Part shown: positions 11,581 through 32,382 of the stretch, piece after piece
Numbering within the stretch: the first letter of the stretch is position 1
Layout of the letters: every line of letters begins with the position of its first letter
Assembly (NCBI GenBank): GCA_947652605.1
Contig: OX393577.1
Location: forward strand, 8,308,868 to 8,372,867
DNA from: Elmis aenea
Lineage: Eukaryota > Arthropoda > Insecta > Coleoptera > Elmidae
DNA: 64,000 nt
Direction: 5' to 3'
Notes under the pieces: generated by a model
The model's input: only the letters and a program-made list of their open reading frames with translations
What the model was told of the DNA's origin: nothing
The model's database searches: none
Translations under genes and position numbers: made by a program

Positions 11581-13051
11581 GGTAAGAGTCATTTATATTA
11601 GTGGTCGTAGAAAAAAGAACCTAAAGCACGGTTCTTTTGCCCTTAAGAAGTTGCTTGTTTGATTATAAATTATAACCGCTAGTTTTTTAATTTTATTTAT
11701 ATTGCCGGTACCATGAAAGGTTTTGGAGCGCAGTTCAAAATTTCTCTGCATAAAATTATGTGCAGAACAATTTTGTCCACCAAGTTACTAGTAACGATTT
11801 CTTTCAAGCATAATATAAGCTAGTAACAAACGTTTAGCTAAACGTTGTTGGTTTTTTTCGCCCTTCAACGAGAAAAGAATTGATCTATACTGCGCATTAG
11901 CTTATTTGTGCGTAAAATCAATATTCAATTAAATTTTTTACGTAATTTGTTATTTTGTACTTGAACAGCCGTTCAAACATACGTTTGTCAATTTATTTAA
12001 TTTGTTTATTTGTATTGTACACACATGTACTTTTTTGTAATTATTTAAATTATTTTATTATGCTATTACTATTACTACACAATATACAAACATGTTTTAT
12101 GCAAATTTAAAACAATTTTACTTTGACTAACGTAATTTGTTGTACAAGCTGTATTATAAGTTTTTGCCAATCACTTCATCAACAAATTTGTTGTACCGTT
12201 ACTCATCGTAGCTTTATTGTTTGGTAAGTCCAAGCCATGTTGCATTATTCCGGTATATTTTAATTGCACACGACAATTATAAAGTTATAAAAACTACAAC
12301 AAATGTTGCTGGTACGCACATATTAAACTGAACACGGTTTTAAATGGATCACTTCCAAATTTACAACGAGGAAATAATTAATATGAAGGAAGTTGAATAG
12401 TATTAGTAACAAATAATAATCAATATGTATGTTAAAATGTATGCAGTCTTTCATGCAAAAATATATTATTTTAGTCGACCCTAAATTTTTCCGTTACAAT
12501 GCCAAATAAATAAGTTTTAAGGGAATTGCTGTCTGATCACTGATCAGGATTATATACCTGCTAAGATTTTCCAACGCCCTTAAAGGTATTAGCGTACAAC
12601 TATTTCTAAAAACTATTAACCTCAGGTAATAATATACGAGCGTTGCTAAAAAACAGGTTATCGAAAATCAAAGATTATTACGTTCAGGAGAAAAAACTAT
12701 ACTGATGACTTACCTTGACATTACTCTGTCAAGGTTATCCTTACTTAATATGTTACAAAAGCGCTTCTGTTTAAGTTATTGTATATATTCACACATTATC
12801 TTTAGAAATCGCCGCTTAATAGACGTTCACAAGAACTAGAATTACTATTAAAATGTATATATTACTGTAAACTAGTTTTTTATTAGTTTTATACAGAATC
12901 ACGCGACATTGTAGTTTTTACAGAAATTTAAAAGTAATGATAATGAAGTAATAATAAAAATAGAGGGGCATGTTTCAATTTTCTAATGAATATAACCCGT
13001 TAAATTCGAAAACCGTTAATTTTGGTTCGCTAAATCGGAGTTTTACTACAC

Positions 13052-14174
13052 TATACAGGGTGATTGATTGGGACCGGGCATTAAAAATATATGAAGAATG
13101 AAAAAGGGTATTGATCTGAAATTTTGGTTATGACCATAATGGCATCTATTCTGTTGATTGAAATATTTTCAAGATGGCGACACTTCTGGATATACCGGAA
13201 GTTGACGTCTACTTTCTTATTTCAAATACAATGGTCCATTTTTTATTGCATTTTTGGATTTAACACGTCATTTTAGATGGACTTTTGGTAACATTCCCTA
13301 TACCTAAGTGCAGTAGTTTTTTTTGATTTTTGGACATTTTTTAAAAAAATTCGATTTTCATCGTGATGTTTAATATTATCTACCGCCGCCATTTTTGAAG
13401 AGAAAACGCTTAAATTTAGACCATGCATAGAAGAAACCTTGGAGTTCATCTTGGAATTTTTGCAAACGCAATAAAGGTGGTTTACAGTTATTAATATTGA
13501 CATTTGTTGTCATTTCCAAGGCTTACTATTTAAAAATGTTGTAATTTCTCTTAACTTTATCAAACATTCTTAATAACTCGAAAATTATTGCAGATTCGTA
13601 GGTATAGAAAACGCTAATAGAGATTGATGAAGAATGTAATTTTGCATAAGAAAATGAAAAAAAAGTTTGGGCATTGTTTTTGAAAAAAAACGAGTTTTAG
13701 TGGTCTGAAGTTGTATTAAAATAAAATTAAATTTTGGACATCCTGTAAGTAATACATCAATTGCAAAACTTCCAGGATGTACTTTAAAGTTTTTTCTAGG
13801 CATGGTCTAAATTTAAGCGTTTTTTCTTAAAAAATAGCGGCGTTAGATAATATTAAGCATCACGATGAAAATCAAAAAATTTTCAAAAAAGTCCAAAAAT
13901 CTCAAAAATGACTGCACTTAGGTATAGGGAATGCTAATAAAAGTCCCTTTAAAATAACGTTTTAAATCCAAATACGCAATAAAAAATAGACCATTGTATT
14001 TGAAATAAGAAAGTAGACGTCAACTTCCGGTATTTCCGGAAGTGTCGCCATCTTGAAAATATTTTCAATAAACAGATCAGATGCCATTATAGTCGTAACC
14101 AAAATTTCAGATCCATATCTTTTTTCATTCTTTATATATTTTTAAGTACCTGTCTCAATCAATCACCCTGTATA
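13052..14174. mobile_element. Large foldback element, 1.12 kb, in FAS intron 1
   Basis: It starts TATACAGGGTGATTGATTG and ends CAATCAATCACCCTGTATA. The arms extend about 380 bp (13052-13430 and 13795-14174) and include the pair TAGACGTCAACTTCCGG and its complement. Short open frames inside are arm sequence read on one strand or the other and show no transposase domain. Ends are TA-flanked. Confidence 0.9.
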
Positions 14175-15319
14175 TTGTTACCCTTAGGAATATAAATTAA
14201 TAATCTCGAAAAGATTACTAATGCCATATTTTTGTTTTGTGATTATTTCATTCACCTTTTTATTTGCATTAATTACACCCGAGTATAAACTAATTATGTA
14301 TGAATAAAACATACACGTTGAACAGTTTTGCCTTGCTGGTAGTAAAATGTACAGTAAAAACATCCCAAGAAGTTGCAGTTTCTCAGCATTTATATGGCTT
14401 TTTAGAAATCTTACATATACGACTAACATGCATAGCTCATACACTGCGAAGAATTAATTTTAATTGCTATTGTACAGTTTAAGCATTTGTATCAAGATTA
14501 TAAATGCATTATTTTGAGTAAATTTGTTTGTAAAAGTTTAATTTATACCTTAAATTTCATACATAAATGTGTTAAATTTGAATAATGTACGTTTTGTTAT
14601 TTGTTATTACGTTCTAAATTATCGTTGCGTACTTACATGTCTCCACATTACAATTTCGCGATTCTCTGCTTCATAAGTCTTAACATTACGTATGTGGTAG
14701 CAAAGGGAAATTAAAAATATTTGACGAAATGTGATTTTATTTTAAATTTATTTTTGTATTCATTAAATGCATAATATTTCTACAACCAATTACCGACTTC
14801 AAGGAGCAAAATTTTATATGCACGATAATGCTACTGTTAGCATTACTTTTATCTTCAGATTAAGTATCATGCGTGAAACGTGAAACATATTTTATTGGTT
14901 AGATAAAATTATGTGATCAGCATTTTCGCTCGGTTACTTCTTAGAACATTTTGTAATAATAGTGGTGCCATTATAAATTGTTTAAACTAAGATTCACACT
15001 ATCTTGCTTAATTTTTGATAGAGAGTGTTCCATAATATTTTCTTACTATTGGGGTTCTTGATAACTGTATTAACAGCGATCAGTTAAATGGACAAATGTT
15101 TGTAGAATTTTAAGCCGATTTTAAATCTGCTTTCAAAATTTGAATTAACTTAAAACGTAAACTATTCGGAAAAACTTTTTATAAAATCCATATCTGGTTT
15201 TTTTGGGATAAATTTACAAGGATACGTATTTTTGTGTTATGAACTACTAGGAAACGAACGAGGAGCTTTCCTGTTTCCTCTAATTTTTGACATTTTAGCA
15301 ATTAAAAAACATGATGTAA

Positions 15320-16191
15320 TATACAGGGTGTTTCTTAAATAATGCAAAAAAAATCGGGCGGTAATTCCTTATTGAAAATTAAGGGGGTTATATAATTTTT
15401 TTTTTATAGTTTCCTTTCGGAGTTACACCCCCCTGAAGGGGAGCGGTAAAATTAGGATTTTATTTTATTTCTCAAATTTGGATAAATGTATGAGAATGAT
15501 ATTTGGTAGATGTTTTATACATTAAAAGGTTTCCCATAGCTATATTTTTAATCATCTCTCACCTTTACAAGGGGCTGAAAAGTGCGACCCCTATTGGTTT
15601 TTTATCATAACTTTTTAAAGGGTTGAAATTATGCACATTAAAAAAATTATTTGAAAGCTTGATTTATTTAGAAACTTATTTATTTTTTAACTTTTCCTGC
15701 AAAACCTACAGTTTTTGAGTAAAAAATAAAATCAGTGAACATGAACCATTTAATATTCTAACATAATACGATTAATTTTGGTGGTTACCAGGGTTTGTTT
15801 ATGTTCGTATTGGTTGGTGTAATTCATTTTGAAGTTTAAGAGGTGGCAACACGAAAACACCCAATAAAGTTTTTTAAATTGCAAAATTTCACCCCTTTAA
15901 AAAGTTTTGATAAAAAACCAACAGGGGTCGCACTTTAGCCCCTTGTGAAGGTGGTAGATGATTAAAAGTATTACTATGGGATACCTTTCAATAAATATAA
16001 CCCACCCACCAAATATCATTCTTCTACATTTATCCAAATTTGAAAAATAAAATAAAAACCTAATTTTACCCCTCCCCTTTAGGGGTGTATAACTCCGAAA
16101 GGAAAAAATGTTATATGAAAAACCCCCCTTAATTTTTGATAAGGAATCACTTCCCGAAGTTTTTTGCATTACTTAAGAAACACCCTGTATA
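15320..16191. mobile_element. Foldback element, 872 bp, in FAS intron 1
   Basis: It begins TATACAGGGTGTTTCTTAA and ends TTAAGAAACACCCTGTATA. The arms are about 330 bp and include a CCCCTTTA/GGGGTG block. The 90-codon minus-strand frame at 15897-16169 lies in the right arm and is not a recognised protein. Confidence 0.9.
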
Positions 16192-16504
16192 ATACAAACA
16201 CTGTAACAAATTGCAATATGCAATATGCACATAATATTAACTACTGTATACGTAACTAACATTTTTAAATAAATGCTAATGATGTGTTAACTCGGTATCT
16301 TACGTACGACCTTGCTCCGACAAAAAGTTGGCGGCCAATGTCAAGTGCGTGATAAAAGATAAGCATAGTAACCCACATAATTATGATCGATCCTGTTTTT
16401 TTTTGTGTTTTATAACGCGAAGAAGATATATTTATTTTAATTAATTATAAACCACAATCTGCCTAAATCAAACAAATAAAAAACTTTGTTAGAATCTTGT
16501 TAGG

Positions 16505-16640
16505 TACAGAGTGGTCCAAATTCGATGGGATTACATGAGTATCCCGCTTAATAGTAAAGATAGAGAAACGGTTAAATTACCAAAAATGTGCAGTTTTTTG
16601 AGACAAACATTTCTCAAATATATTCTATCATTTCCGGTTT
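16505..16640. repeat. Fragment of a family-C-like MITE
   Basis: The block from AGAGTGGTCCAAATTCGATG to the GAGACAAAC region matches 51799-51905 (GGTGAACCAAATTCGATGGG onward). Only one end is seen. Confidence 0.6.
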
Positions 16641-16748
16641 TTCTTGTTTTTAAATTATATTACTGTACAGTACCTATTTAAAATAACGTAATTATTACTC
16701 TATACCCTATCTACCATCTACCTACCTCACCACTTTATAAATTAATTC

Positions 16749-18587
16749 TTGCGAATTTGGCATCATTTGGCGCATAGATCTCAAGAAGAAATTATTACGG
16801 CTAATGAAGTCCTTAATAAAATTAAAGACGATATAAAAGCATCCACATATTACAGTATCCAAATGGATTGTACTCCTAATAATTCTCACAAGGAACAAAC
16901 TTCAATAATTATTAGATATGTATACTTTGTAGACAAAAATTTAATTGTTAATGAATCATTTACATAGGGTCTATTGAAGTAACTGATGTGACTGGTGAAG
17001 GACTAACAAATACGCTTTCAAAAAGCATAGAAGAGCTTGATTTAGATTTTATGAATTGTAAAGGGCAAGCATACGATAACGGTAGCAATCTCGTAGAACA
17101 CTTAGTGATATAATATTTCTTTACAAAATTATTAACTACAAAATAGATTGTCCTAATATTTTATCATTAATAAATTTTAACGTACCGAGATTAGGCATTC
17201 TCTCTTTTATATAACACCTTGTAGCACAAATGCCTTTTTTAACTCGCCAATCAACAGAATTCTTTACTCATATAACCAAACATTCATAAAGAATGATATA
17301 TTCAGTCTATCATTTCATTCATTTAAACATTACTCTAAAGTAATCTTATTTTAATTTAATCACACTTTACAACCGATGTATTCTATTATTAACGAGAACA
17401 TAATTTGGGCTTGGCCTGTTTTGTTCTGTCCTTTGTAAATAAATAAATAAATAAATATTAAGGGATAATATAAAAGCGTACAATCTAGAATATTTAGTTT
17501 AAACCCTCATGCATTTTATGTACCTTGCTTATCACATTCTTTATATTTGATAGTTAATTTGTGATGCTGCTTCCACTAGCATACATTGTAAAAGAAATCG
17601 GATTACTGCAAGGTTTATCCTGATTATTTTCTGCATCTATAAAAAGGTGAGAAATTATACAAAAGCATTTAAATATTACGCTTAAACCATTGTATGATAC
17701 TCGATGGGAAGCCAAAATAAACGCAATCAAAGCAGTTTGAAGAAATTTTCAATGCCTTAGATCCTTAGAAGAATTTATTAGTGCAAGTAACGATAGCACA
17801 TTAGTATCTGAAGCTAAAAGTCTATTAGATTCATTACAACAAATGCCATTTATTGTATGCTTATCGGTATGGTTTAAAATAATGTCAAAAATTAATATTA
17901 TCAACAAACTATTTCAAGCTAAAACAATTGTTCTTGACTCTGCCTTTAATTTAGTAAATAAAATTAAAAATTAAATCCAAAATTTAAGATAAAAATTTAA
18001 CACATTTCAAGACGACGCAAAAATTATAGCGCAAAAGTTGAATATTACAGAAGATTTCCCTAAAAAAAGAGTTCGAAAAAGAAAAAGGTTATTTTCCGAA
18101 CTAACAAAAGATTAAGTTTTACAAGACCCAGTATAGGAATTTAGATGTTACTTTTTCAACGTTGTGATTGATACTGTCATTGTACAAATAAATAAAACAT
18201 TTAAAAATGCACCCAGTATTGTTACTGTTAAATTAATCACTAATACAAAAACGTTAGAAAAAAATTGAACTAGAAAACCGTTTAAAAGATTATGTAAAAC
18301 TTTATGGTAAAGATGTAAATGAAGACCTAATCCAGGAAATTTATTTGTTGTAAGAATTGATCTTGGGCCAAAAAGATGTAAATAACGCGCAAAACATATT
18401 GCAATACATATAAAATAATAATTATAATGAATTATTACCAAATCTGCTAACCGTATTAAAAAATTTCTTTACAAAATCGCAATATACGTTTATTTCGAAT
18501 CCCTGTATTTTTACTCATAAAAGATAATTGAGGGCCTCAAAAAGTTTCTTGCACCCGGGCCCCTTTATAGAGAAGGCCGGCCCTGTA
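16749..18587 (+). mobile_element. hAT transposon relic (ZMYM1-like, DUF4371 transposase)
   Basis: Broken frames read in order. At 16749-17113 are IKASTYYSIQMDCTPNNSHK and TGEGLTN, then GQAYDNGSNL. Near 17480-17570 is VQSRIFSLNPHAFYVPC. Near 17685-17960 is LKPLYDTRWEAKINAIKAV and onward. Near 18010-18100 are FQDDAKIIAQ and KKRVRKRKRLF. The order follows ZMYM1-like hAT transposases. A right terminus GGCCGGCCCTG lies at 18577-18587. The left terminus was not found. Stops and frameshifts make it a pseudogene. Confidence 0.8.
17105..17459 (+). mobile_element. 5'-truncated non-LTR retrotransposon nested in the hAT relic
   Basis: It interrupts the hAT frame between YDNGSNL and VQSRIFSLNP and ends in a TAAATAAATAAATAAATA tail, typical of LINE 3' ends. 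Translated pieces (DCPNILSLINFNVPR, then STNAFFNSPINRILYSYN) resemble the C-terminal tail of jockey- or I-type reverse transcriptases. A short target duplication around GATAATAT is possible but unclear. Confidence 0.7.
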
Positions 18588-19279
18588 AATAGGACATTTA
18601 GAAGTTTTATTGGAGTTAGTATGTTAATTTCTGTAACAATAGAATCGCGCGATAGTGTTAATTTTAGAATTTGTTTATTAATTTTATTTAAATTTATTTG
18701 AATTTCTAATTGTCGTTTAATTTTCATAATTTTAACATTAACAACTAGAATTATAAACCAAAGAAATACACAAAAGATTAATGTTAGAGATCCAGTGTTT
18801 TGTAGTCAATGCAATTGATATTCTTGATTTAATATTCCGATAAATATTTTGAGAACCAGCTTCAAATAAAGCAACAAAAAATTAATTTGCAGACAATAAT
18901 TTCATTTTTTTATTCTTTAGCACTAATAAAGATACAAAGTGGCCAAGCAAACAGAAAATCACCTGACACTAAATAGTTGCTATTATTACTACATTAATTT
19001 AAGAATTTAATTCCATTGTATGCTACTTGATTTTAAATTTATAAACTACAGCGTCTCTTAAGTAAATGGTCAACATGTACATCATACATACAGCATATTA
19101 AATTTGTATGTAGATAAGGATAGATAAATTTAAACTCGTGTTTATGTTAACTGGATCTGTTATTGTAACGAATACATTGTTTTAAAATGTTAAAATTGGC
19201 TGATAATTTTTCTATTATGCTGTTTTGGAAAATTGAAAACAATCGCCGCTCGTAATTATAATATCTAGGTAGTTAACGT

Positions 19280-19474
19280 CATGGGCGTCCACAGGGGAGG
19301 GCAAAGGGGGCACTTGTCCCTCCCTGGAATCGAGTACTCCAATAATGACCAAATGAAAGAGGGTCAAGTTAAAAGTTCGTTAAATATTTTGATGCATTAT
19401 TAATGGGATCAGTTGTGCGCAATTTCGTCTGCAAGCTTTGCCCCCCCCTGAATAATTTTCTGCGCACGCCCATG
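19280..19474. mobile_element. hAT-like MITE with 8-bp target-site duplication, beside FAS exon 2
   Basis: The 195-bp element starts CATGGGCGTCC and ends GCACGCCCATG. It is flanked by a perfect 8-bp duplication GTTAACGT (19272-19279 and 19475-19482). The same family recurs at 53580-53754 with a different perfect 8-bp duplication. Eight-bp duplications are typical of hAT (and P) elements. The upstream ATG at 19403, in frame with FAS, belongs to this element and not to the gene. Confidence 0.9.
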
Positions 19475-19510
19475 GTTAACGTGCAATCTTTTTATTACAG
19501 AACAAAGAAA

Positions 19511-28887
<9,377 letters not shown>

Positions 28888-29080
28888 TTTGCTTAATAAA
28901 TTTGCTTCATTTTGATAATCGCACATCACCAAGATAAATTTTTTGTTAATTAATTAGCACATAAAGAGTGTCTATGTTTAAATAATTTAGGTACATGTTC
29001 CACTCCACGATTCTCATGACATAATTATTTACGTGTATATATTAGTTTATTACGAGATTAAGATTTCATTTTCATATACA

Positions 29081-29105
29081 GGGTGTAACGAAAAATTAGT
29101 GTGTA
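29081..29105. repeat. Isolated CAGGGTGTAAC element end in the FAS 3'UTR
   Basis: The sequence ATACAGGGTGTAACG matches the terminal motif of the TA-flanked elements in this window. No opposite end was found nearby. Confidence 0.4.
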
Positions 29106-29237
29106 ATTTATTTTCAAGAACTGAGCTGTTAATTTTTGTTTTGGTTATACAATATAGAAGCCAAAGACTTTGTATTCTTAGAAGTTTGTTGCCTACCTGT
29201 AACATTTCCTGCATTGTATTTGTTGTATATTTGTGTT

Positions 29238-29243
29238 AATAAA
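29238..29243 (+). terminator. Poly(A) signal of the FAS gene
   Basis: AATAAA lies about 350 bases after the FAS stop codon. An earlier AATAAA at 28895-28900 is only 8 bases after the stop and is less likely to be the main one. Confidence 0.55.
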
Positions 29244-29259
29244 ATTTTCGATAGTTACT

Positions 29260-29646
29260 AATTTTTCTTTATTATAAACGAAACGAAAAATTAAAAAAAG
29301 TTATTTGAGGTTTAACAATCCTTAATTTGGCCATAAATAACGTGTGTAAGAAATTTGAAGCCATTTGCTTTGGTTTTAAGACTAAGTGTAGCCTTTGAAT
29401 TTTTCCCATTTTTCAAGAAAAATTAAAAAACTTAATAAGGCCAATTATCCCTAATTTAGCCGTAAATAACGTATGTAAGAAGCTTGCTTTTTGTAGTATT
29501 TTAGCACAAAATTTACAGCTCTCCGATTTATTGCGACCCTATAGGAAGGGGTAGGTTCTGACCCCACCTAACCCCCTCCTGCCTACGCCTCTGGCTGAGA
29601 AATAATAACAATTACAACCGTAATTTTGCGGAATTTCAATGGCGGA
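29260..29646. other. FAS downstream flank with a diverged 129-bp direct repeat
   Basis: A phrase like CTTAATTTGGCCATAAATAAC near 29321 recurs as CCTAATTTAGCCGTAAATAAC near 29450, suggesting an old tandem duplication. No gene is seen. Confidence 0.5.
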
Positions 29647-30735
29647 CAGGGCCGGCGGGACACCGGGAGGAATGCCGGTGGCCGGTCGCTCTGGGACAGC
29701 GGCCCACGGTACTTGTTATAATTTTTATGAAAAAAATATGCAATATTATTATTTCGGTTAATAATAATTAAAGAATAAGTTACGACATCGCATAATTTTT
29801 GTACCTCTAGCCCTCCCAAGCTTTAAAAGCTGACTACGTCCCTGATTTGTGTCTCTGCTATGTTCGACGTTCTCGTTAAATGTCACCGTCCGTGCAATGT
29901 TTTTGAGCACCATGTGATATTGGTATTGTAACTTACTATAATTTAATTTTTAATACATATTTTAGTAAATAATAAAATTTTTAAGATTTTATTAACAAAC
30001 ATCCTTGTCAGCCAACTATTGGTGATTTTCATTAACGGATTCAGAGAACCGCCCGAAAAACTATAATCTTGGGAAATACAGAGGTCGCTCAAAATAAAAA
30101 ATATCCAGGTGTACAAAATAATTTAAAATTCGTCACTTTTGATGCACGCGTTCTCTGTGAGTAGGCTTGTGCAAATTTTTTGAAATCATCATTAACAGTT
30201 TCAGAGAACCGCCTGAAAAACTATAATCTTGGGAAATACAGAGGTCGCTCATAATAAAAAATATCCAGGTGTACAAAATAATTTAAAATTCGTCACTTTT
30301 CTACGCACGCGTTCTCTGTGAGTAGGCCTGTGCAATTTTTTTTAAATTTTCATTAAAGAACATGAGAATAATAAGATCCATGAATATTGTGTTTACAGCT
30401 ATATGCTTAAATTAAAAAGTAAAGATATTTATGATTTATTGTTCTCAAATGAAGGAAGCTTACGTCAAAAAAATGCTCTTGACCACAAGCAAGTATTGGA
30501 AAGAATTATAGATGTTGTAAAACTAATTGGAAAAAGGGGTTTAGCTTTTCGGGCTCACAGATCGGAATCTGCTAATTCATTCTCATTAGAGAACAATGAG
30601 ACTGAACATGGAAATTTTTTAGGAACAATGTTATTATTATCTAAACATGGCAACATTTTAAAATTAATTTTTTTTTGTGTTATTAATTTTTTGGGGGCCG
30701 GTCTGGCAGGTTTTTCCCGGGCCGGTTGAATTTCC
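29647..30735 (+). mobile_element. hAT transposon relic (DUF4371, ZMYM1-like)
   Basis: The left end CAGGGCCGGCGGG matches the TIR style of the hAT at 43228. The frame from about 30403 reads HKQVLERIIDVVKLIGKRGL, then AFRAHR and NFLGTMLLLSKHGNILK, as in the N-terminal DUF4371 part of ZMYM1-like transposases. The rest of the transposase is absent. The right boundary near the GGGCCGG motifs at 30696-30726 is uncertain. Confidence 0.7.
30031..30351. repeat. 160-bp direct tandem duplication, two units
   Basis: Units 30031-30190 and 30191-30351 differ at few positions. Each starts ATTAAC, contains CAGAGAACCGC near its start and GCGTTCTCTGTGAGTAGG near its end, so the unit ends are partly inverted-repeat. 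Confidence 0.85.
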
Positions 30736-31175
30736 CAGTTCGCTACTGCGGAATTTATACAAATTCTTTGGGAAATTACCATCGCCTATAACAATTTAAC
30801 AATTGTGAGGAAAAAGTAGCTTGTATTTAAGTTTTTTTTGAGATATTAAGATTTTTAAATCGAATTACTTTGCAAGAATATGCATTTGGTTTAAAATTGG
30901 GTTGGTTATTTTTTTAACATTTGTTTTTATGCTAACTGACCAAACGACTTTAAAATTAACTGAAGATAAAGGACAATATTATGATATATTTTTATCGGAA
31001 GATTGACCAAGTATTTTGTAGAAAATGTTTGTAAAAACACGTATTATACCAGTGTTGCATAAACTGTGGCCAGCAGCTCTCAAAGAAATAGCTTATGTAT
31101 TTACAGGAATTAGCAAGATTTTTTACAAAAACAAGTCTTTACACTCATATCTTCACATTGTACTATACTGCAAAC
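30736..31175. other. AT-rich intergenic DNA, nothing recognised
   Basis: No open frame with family resemblance or splice structure is seen here. Confidence 0.45.
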
Positions 31176-31467
31176 AGAAATTAAGTGATTTGATTGAGCA
31201 CTAAAGATTTTTTTAAAAACGAGACCAAGGTCAAGTTGATAAACACCGCATTAGACAAAATTTTTCCTATTTTGAAATAATTAAACTTTTGATAGCTGGA
31301 ATATACAGTCCATCATAACAGCAGCCACAGGCTATTCTTAATCTGTAGATGATTTCTATAATTTGTTACAAATGTGTCTGGAAACAACAAAACACTTTAA
31401 TTTTGTTTTGATATTTGGATCACTTGGTATCGAAGATGAAAATTTTACTTGCATTTTTAGCAGCATT
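31176..31467 (+). pseudogene. Truncated B-type DM9 copy: promoter and part of exon 1 only
   Basis: The block closely matches 36481-36779, the upstream region and first exon of DM9 gene B. The first ten codons from the ATG at 31436 (MKILLAFLAA) are the start of the same signal peptide. Homology stops at about 31467, inside the signal sequence, and the frame then reaches a stop. No exon 2 or 3 follows before gene A. Confidence 0.85.
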
Positions 31468-32100
31468 TCAATACGACTTTTGGCCAATGAAGTAAATTAA
31501 GTGTCATGTATAAAAATGTGTTATGGCTTAAAAATATATGTAGATATACAAAGTTTCAAATTTTTAGCTTTTACTTTTTTTCATAGAAGGGCTTGGGATA
31601 AATTTGTCCCAGCAGTAACTTATGAAGACACATGACCACACAAAAGTTGACTGATTGTGAGAGGAAGAGCCACATGTATTCCTGATACAAATTAAAGTTA
31701 TTCACGTATAGTGTGAGCTCAGAACTATACTATAAAATTCCATCCCAGGGTATTATAAAGTCACAAAACACAATGCAGAATTTTTTAAAAATTCTTTGAA
31801 ACTTATACATATATCCCCGCAGTATTGAAAGGGTTAAAAAAATATTTTACTTTAGTAAAAAAAAACTGTTCCAATGATCTACTGAAAATTGCTTCACGTT
31901 CGATCTGTTTTCCATAATTGTTTTGTAGTAATGACTATTTCAATTATGTAAAAAACACAAATAAAGATGGGTTGCTTTTTGCATACTCCAATACGACCCC
32001 TTAAAAATGGTCCGGCCTGCGAATGTATTTTAAATTCACTATCCGGCCCACGGTCTTGTCGAAGTTGCATATGCCTGTTTATATCGTGAAACAATTTTTA
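31468..32100. other. Intergenic DNA upstream of DM9 gene A
   Basis: The part 32006-32095 (CGGCCTGCGAATG through TATATCGTGAAACAA) is shared with the flank of genes C and D (42657-42716 plus 45306-45347). It therefore marks the edge of the duplicated block. The rest is AT-rich with no gene seen. Confidence 0.5.
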
Positions 32101-32382
32101 ACAAAATATGTCTTAACGCCTGGGGCTTAATGAAAATTCCAAAAACTAATGAAAAGTTGATAAGCAATTCTAAGAATAAGTGATAAACATAAAATATTTT
32201 GTTAGAAAAGCAATTAAGAGTAAAGTGAAAAACAAAGCATAATTACTTAAATAATGATTGTTATATATAGATGCATGACAGTGCTTATCAAATCACAAAT
32301 TCTCTGTTCACAAGTTAAGTCTGTGTTTCTTGCGATACGATATCAAATCATTTTTAACATTTGATTGTTAAACATCGTGAAA

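Larger units (their letters stand above)
10602..19500 (+). other. Putative FAS intron 1, rich in transposons
   Basis: No host exon is recognised in these 8.9 kb. Separate entries describe a palindromic repeat (11318-11580), two large foldbacks (13052-14174, 15320-16191), a family-C fragment (16505-16640), a hAT relic with a nested LINE (16749-18587) and a MITE (19280-19474). The stretches 10602-11317, 11581-13051, 14175-15319 and 18588-19279 are plain AT-rich DNA. Confidence 0.5.

Noticed and set aside
19403..19510. Open-frame extension upstream of the FAS start
   Set aside because: It is mostly MITE sequence followed by a clear intron end (TTTTTATTACAG at 19500). The family start is near MPARVPDIH, so the ATG at 19511 was chosen.
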